From CAIKMD01 sp963740675 (lineage in GTDB: Bacteria; Pseudomonadota; Alphaproteobacteria; ATCC43930; CGMCC-115725), in assembly GCA_963740675.1 (NCBI GenBank), contig CAVUFS010000003.1, forward strand, positions 62,001-126,000: 64,000 nt of DNA. Direction: 5' to 3'. Of the stretch, positions 60,698 through 64,000 are shown in pieces; positions within the stretch are counted from its first letter, which is position 1, and each line of letters opens with the position of its first letter. The notes under the pieces were generated by a model, which did no database searches, was not told the origin of the DNA, and saw only the letters and a list, made by a program, of their open reading frames with translations. A program made the position numbers and the translations under genes.

Positions 60698-61732
60698 CTA
60701 CGGCGCCTTCACGCCAAACCGGTCAGCCACCTTCATCAGCTCGGCCCACGTCGCCGCTGGAATTGTGATGCCCGCTTTGCGACGCTTCTCAAGTTCGCGT
60801 GCGCCGCGCTCGCCCGGCATGAGGATTTCCTCGAAGCCGGCCTGACGCGGCTGCGCTTTGAGTGCGTTGATCGTACGCGTGAGATCGCGGTCGAAGCCGG
60901 GCAGGTCGCGGAACTGAGCGATATCGATCGCGATGAGGAAAGCGTTCTGGCGATGCGCCTTGCCTTCGGGCTTGCCTTCGATGGTGTCGGCGATGATCGC
61001 GTTGGCGGTGACGAGGCTGGCGATTGCTTCGATCATCAGCGAGAGGCCGGAGCCTTTCGGTCCGCCGAGCGATAAGGGCAGCGTCGCTTTCTTGGGATCG
61101 GTGGTCGGGTTGCCGTCATCGTCGAGCGCCCAGCCTTCGGGAATGCTTTTTCCGCTGCGCGCCGCGTGAACGATCTTACCGAGCGCCGCGACCGCCGTTG
61201 CCATGTCGAGCACCAGCGGCTCGCCTTTTCCATGTGGGATCGCGATCGAGAAGGGATTGGAGGCAACGCCGACTTCGCGCGCGCCGTGATAGACCATGTT
61301 CGACCACGAGGCCGAGCCGGCGATCGCCGCCATGCCCTCGAGCGCCGCCAGTCGCGTGTAATAGCCGAGCGCCGCGGTATGCGTTGTGCGCCGCACCAGC
61401 GCAAGGCCGATGCCGGCAGCGCGTGCCTTGCGCGCGGCTTCAGCGGCGGCGAGACGCATCGAGACCTGGCCTGGTCCGCGATCCGCTTCGATCAATACCG
61501 CCGCCGGTAATTCTTTCTCGACGCGGACCGTCGGTCGCGTGTTCATCTCGCCGGCGTCGATGATCTCGATATAGCGTGGGATACGCTGCACGCCGTGGCT
61601 CGGCGCACCGCGCAGATCGGCCCAGACAAGCACCTCGGCGATCTTCGCCGCGTGATCGGCTGAGAAGCCGCGCGCGATGAAAATGTCGGCCGCGAATTTC
61701 GCGAGGTCTTCGGCGGAGATTGTATCAGTCAT
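60698..61732 (-). CDS. Ldh-family (malate/L-lactate/ureidoglycolate type) dehydrogenase
   Basis: A 344-residue protein of the Ldh_2 family, which has its own NAD fold rather than a classical Rossmann domain. Landmarks: WADLRGAPSHGVQRIPRYIE with the catalytic His near residue 44, RRTTHTAALGYYTRLAALEG, ASNPFSIAIPHGKGEPLVLD, and LGGPKGSGLSLMIEAI. It interconverts a 2-hydroxy- and 2-keto-acid with NAD(P)H. The ATG at 61732 (MTDTISAEDLAKF) is preferred; the extra upstream codons are atypical. It lies convergent with the FMN 2-hydroxyacid oxidase, so two hydroxyacid enzymes are side by side. Confidence 0.92.
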   Translation of the reverse strand: MTDTISAEDLAKFAADIFIARGFSADHAAKIAEVLVWADLRGAPSHGVQRIPRYIEIIDAGEMNTRPTVRVEKELPAAVLIEADRGPGQVSMRLAAAEAARKARAAGIGLALVRRTTHTAALGYYTRLAALEGMAAIAGSASWSNMVYHGAREVGVASNPFSIAIPHGKGEPLVLDMATAVAALGKIVHAARSGKSIPEGWALDDDGNPTTDPKKATLPLSLGGPKGSGLSLMIEAIASLVTANAIIADTIEGKPEGKAHRQNAFLIAIDIAQFRDLPGFDRDLTRTINALKAQPRQAGFEEILMPGERGARELEKRRKAGITIPAATWAELMKVADRFGVKAP

Positions 61733-62238
61733 CGTCTCGATCAACTCATCTTCAATGCCCTCGCATAGGGAAGGCAACCGTGAGATGTAGCAGGATTTGC
61801 CGCAGCTTCCATCCATGCGCGCAACGCCCCACAAAGCGTCACGCGATGGTTAGAGAGACCTCAAGGACACCTGTCCCATTCGCAACGACTTGGTCTGACC
61901 TCAAATGCGGGCGTTTCGTGCGCTGATCCCCGGGACGCAGGCTGACAACGCCTGGCCGGTATCCGGGTGCGACTGGCACGCGGTCCATTTAATAAAACCG
62001 TGTTCTCGGGATATTGCTGTATATCGGCACAGCCTGCACTTTGCGACTATTGCGGCGTTGTGAAGATCAATCGGCCGTTTATGCGCAACGGGGCTCGCCA
62101 GAGATATCGACGCGCCTCCTAGAACTCTTCGGTCGCAGAGCTTCGCCCGGCCCTACGGTTAGGACAACGCATTGACTGGGGGAGAGGTCGTCAGGCGACC
62201 CCACCTGTCCGGCCACTCAAATCTCGAAGGAGATGCAC
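61733..62238. other. Long intergenic region before OmpA-like gene
   Basis: No convincing gene is seen in about 500 bases. The middle (61980-62070) is more AT-rich and should contain divergent promoters. AAGGAG lies just before the 62239 start. Confidence 0.55.
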
Positions 62239-62820
62239 ATGACCATCGTTACCATCGTTCGCGCAAAGCGTACACTCATCGCGCTGCTGCCATTAGTGGC
62301 GCTCACCGCCTGCGTCACGGACAACAAGTACGACGCGCTGCAGGCTCAAAACAACCAACTGCAAGCGCAGCATCAAGCTGATCAGGAGAAGATCGCCGCT
62401 CTCACCGCGCAACAGGGCCGGCTGCAGAATTCGCTCCGTTTGGTCGTCAACGACGATCTCGCGTTCAAATCGGGCTCATGGGAATTGTCCGCCGCGGGCG
62501 AGCGCAACATGGCGCAGATCGCCCGGCAGCTGGCGCCGTATCAGCAACGGCGGATCCTCATCAGCGGCTATACCGACAATGCGCCGATTGGCCCCGACCT
62601 GCGCCAAAAGGGCGTCGATACCAACGAACAACTCTCGCAAAGGCGGGCCGAGGCTGTCATGGCATACCTTGCCCAGCATGGCGCGAAGCGGGACATGATG
62701 ACGACGAAAGGCTTTGGCGAGGCGCAACCGGTCGCCTCCAATGACACGCCGGCCGGGCGCGCGCAAAATCGCCGGGTCGAGATCACTTTCGCCGATCAGT
62801 CGAACGCAGCACTGCCCTAA
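62239..62820 (+). CDS. OmpA-family peptidoglycan-associated lipoprotein
   Basis: A 193-residue protein. The signal ends in a lipobox (VALTAC, C25), followed by a Gln-rich coiled coil (residues 35-70, LQAQNNQLQAQHQADQEKIA) and an OmpA C-terminal domain (LAFKSGSWELSAAGERNMAQ; ILISGYTDNAPIG; NEQLSQRRAEAVMAYL; NRRVEITF). The NEQLSxxRAxxV helix binds peptidoglycan diaminopimelate. It anchors the outer membrane to the wall. The ATG at 62239 is chosen because AAGGAG abuts an alternative ATG at 62233. Confidence 0.9.
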   Translation: MTIVTIVRAKRTLIALLPLVALTACVTDNKYDALQAQNNQLQAQHQADQEKIAALTAQQGRLQNSLRLVVNDDLAFKSGSWELSAAGERNMAQIARQLAPYQQRRILISGYTDNAPIGPDLRQKGVDTNEQLSQRRAEAVMAYLAQHGAKRDMMTTKGFGEAQPVASNDTPAGRAQNRRVEITFADQSNAALP

Positions 62821-62874
62821 CGCCCGGAAGCCCGCGCGGATGTGAGGCGCGGTGTAATCGGTCACGGTGTGCCG

Positions 62875-62902
62875 AGCTTCTCTTCCGCGCGGAAGAGAAG
62901 CT
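62875..62902. terminator. Bidirectional hairpin between convergent genes
   Basis: AGCTTCTCTTCC and GGAAGAGAAGCT form a perfect 12-bp stem with loop GCGC. There is no T-tract, but the position between two converging genes suits a terminator. Confidence 0.6.
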
Positions 62903-62948
62903 TCGGCGCGTCGTGCGTTCTGGACGCTCTCTCCGTCGAGCGGCTTAA

Positions 62949-63830
62949 CTACTTTGCCTCGATCGGGAAGAATTTATTGAGCCAGGTGCGGATGATCTCG
63001 ATCACGCGCGGGTTTTCCTGGCTGAACATGAAGTGATCGACATCGGGCATCAGGTGAAGATCGGTCGAGGTCTTGCCGGCATGCTCGAAGAGACGCAGCG
63101 ATTGCTCGGTCGGCGTCACCGAATCCTTCGATGCGTGCAGCAGCAGCAAGGGCCGCGGCGCGATGTTGCCAACGACCTCGTTGGCGCGGAAATTATACAT
63201 GCTCTCGACCGTGTCGAAAGTGAACTCCATGATCGAGTTCTTGGCGAGATGCGTGCGCAGATGCTCGGGGATCGGCACGATATCGAAACGCGGCACCATG
63301 ATGCTCTCGCCCTTCGCCTTCGCCGCCTTGCCGCGCTCCATCATCTCGGTGAAGCGCTTCCAGGCTTCCGGCAATTCATGCTGCTTGCGAAACTTGGTTT
63401 CGCCATCGCCCCAGCCGCCGGATGAGATCACCACGCCGATGCGCTTGTCGACGCCGCCGCTATAGACGGCGACCGCCGCGCCGAAAGACGAGCCGGCGAC
63501 GCCGATGCGATTGCCGTCGATCTCGGGTCGCGATTGCAGGAAAGTGACTGCGGCCTTCACGTCGTCGACCTGCTCAAGGCAGACATTGTTGGCGCGCTTG
63601 CCTTCGCTCTCGCCGCAGCCGCGGAAATCGAAGCGCAGCGCGACATAGCCCCATTCGGCGAGCATCTCGCACGGAAGAACGCAGTTGCTGCTGCTGCTGT
63701 TCGAGCCGAAGCCGTGCAGCACCATCATCGCCGGCCGCTTCTCGCCCGGCTTCATGCCAGCCGGCTTGTGAATGTAGCCGTTGATCTTCAGCCCGGCGGA
63801 TTGAAACGAAATGCGCTCTGCAGCGGCCAT
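62949..63830 (-). CDS. Alpha/beta hydrolase
   Basis: A 293-residue hydrolase. Strand and oxyanion region PAMMVLHGFGSNSSSSNC, nucleophile elbow G113-S-S115-F-G, catalytic Asp in LLLHASKDSVTP and His in MPDVDHFMFS. The RFDFRGCGESEG segment is typical of dienelactone-hydrolase/acylaminoacyl-type esterases with a short lid. It cleaves an ester or carbon-carbon bond in the cytoplasm. GGGAGG lies eight bases before the ATG at 63830; a longer in-frame N-terminus has no ribosome site. Confidence 0.9.
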   Translation of the reverse strand: MAAAERISFQSAGLKINGYIHKPAGMKPGEKRPAMMVLHGFGSNSSSSNCVLPCEMLAEWGYVALRFDFRGCGESEGKRANNVCLEQVDDVKAAVTFLQSRPEIDGNRIGVAGSSFGAAVAVYSGGVDKRIGVVISSGGWGDGETKFRKQHELPEAWKRFTEMMERGKAAKAKGESIMVPRFDIVPIPEHLRTHLAKNSIMEFTFDTVESMYNFRANEVVGNIAPRPLLLLHASKDSVTPTEQSLRLFEHAGKTSTDLHLMPDVDHFMFSQENPRVIEIIRTWLNKFFPIEAK

Positions 63831-63945
63831 GGGTGTCCTCCCTCTGATGAAGTGGTCTATGCCGCAGACGGATGCCGGCTGCAATCGGATTTGCTAGCGT
63901 GACGGCGGGGAGGATCGGACGGGCGCGAAATGGAGATCGCGGGCG

Positions 63946-64000
63946 ATGGATCGATTGACGATTTTTGGCTTGTTCGCGGTCAGCGCGATGCTCATTTGCT
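63946..64000 (+). CDS. Small membrane protein, 5' end only
   Basis: MDRLTIFGLFAVSAMLIC runs to the window edge (18 codons). This N-terminus belongs to a small inner-membrane protein type I recall from Bradyrhizobium and relatives. The rest is outside the window, and function is unknown. Confidence 0.5.
   Translation, partial: MDRLTIFGLFAVSAMLIC

Overview
The window is high-GC, densely packed bacterial chromosome. It most resembles an alphaproteobacterium of the Hyphomicrobiales (Bradyrhizobium/Xanthobacter-like). Supporting signs are the very large share of periplasmic solute-binding proteins, the small YRCYFLG-type and MDRLTIFG-type proteins, the short-Q-loop cytochrome bd oxidase, the tRNA-Ser(UGA) sequence and the palindromic repeats at gene ends. 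This assignment is inference from gene style, not from a marker gene.

Layout. 1-9.6 kb: a secreted helical protein (cut by the window edge) coupled to a DUF3142 gene; a double-VOC dioxygenase-like protein; a Cys-less Asp/Glu-racemase-like protein; an NTF2-fold protein; and a plus-strand run of MFS transporter, two paralogous NMT1-type binding proteins and a VOC protein. 9.9-14.5 kb: a DUF4402 pilin-like subunit, a PapD-type chaperone and an usher-like outer-membrane protein, with a strong hairpin after the subunit gene. 14.6-26.9 kb: an accessory island. It holds small orphan genes in paralogous families, duplicated and frameshifted lipoprotein genes, phage-gene relics, a dispersed 23-bp repeat, and five near-identical GCCCCGC-TTCG-GCGGGGC terminators plus one decayed copy. 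It also carries tRNA-Ser, a cold-shock protein, and a winged-helix/TPR regulator divergent from a cupin. 26.9-36 kb: binding proteins, cytochrome bd oxidase (cydAB), a Tat-exported GH16 hydrolase, a receiver/HPt pair and a TAXI-type binding protein without a signal peptide.

36-45 kb: one complete peptide-type ABC importer (two permeases and two ATPases in a four-gene overlapping operon), divergent from three tandem paralogous binding proteins that all start on TTG or GTG and share a repeated leader. 45-61 kb: an oxidative catabolic region. It contains a Rieske oxygenase, a flavin monooxygenase (two frameshifts), a binding protein (one frameshift), a fused two-domain permease, a LigB-type extradiol dioxygenase, a luciferase-like monooxygenase, a class II aldolase, a 2-hydroxyacid dehydrogenase, two MFS carriers, a Tat-exported FMN 2-hydroxyacid oxidase and an Ldh-family dehydrogenase. 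Together they suggest uptake and oxidation of aromatic and hydroxy acids; the substrate cannot be read from sequence. 62-64 kb: an OmpA-like lipoprotein, an alpha/beta hydrolase and the start of a small membrane protein.

Two themes stand out. Ten binding-protein genes occur in 64 kb against one complete ABC importer and one lone permease. The 15-27 kb island shows tiny gene families whose copies differ mainly at synonymous sites beside copies already broken by frameshifts. I found no CRISPR array, no intact transposase or integrase, and no recognisable defence system.
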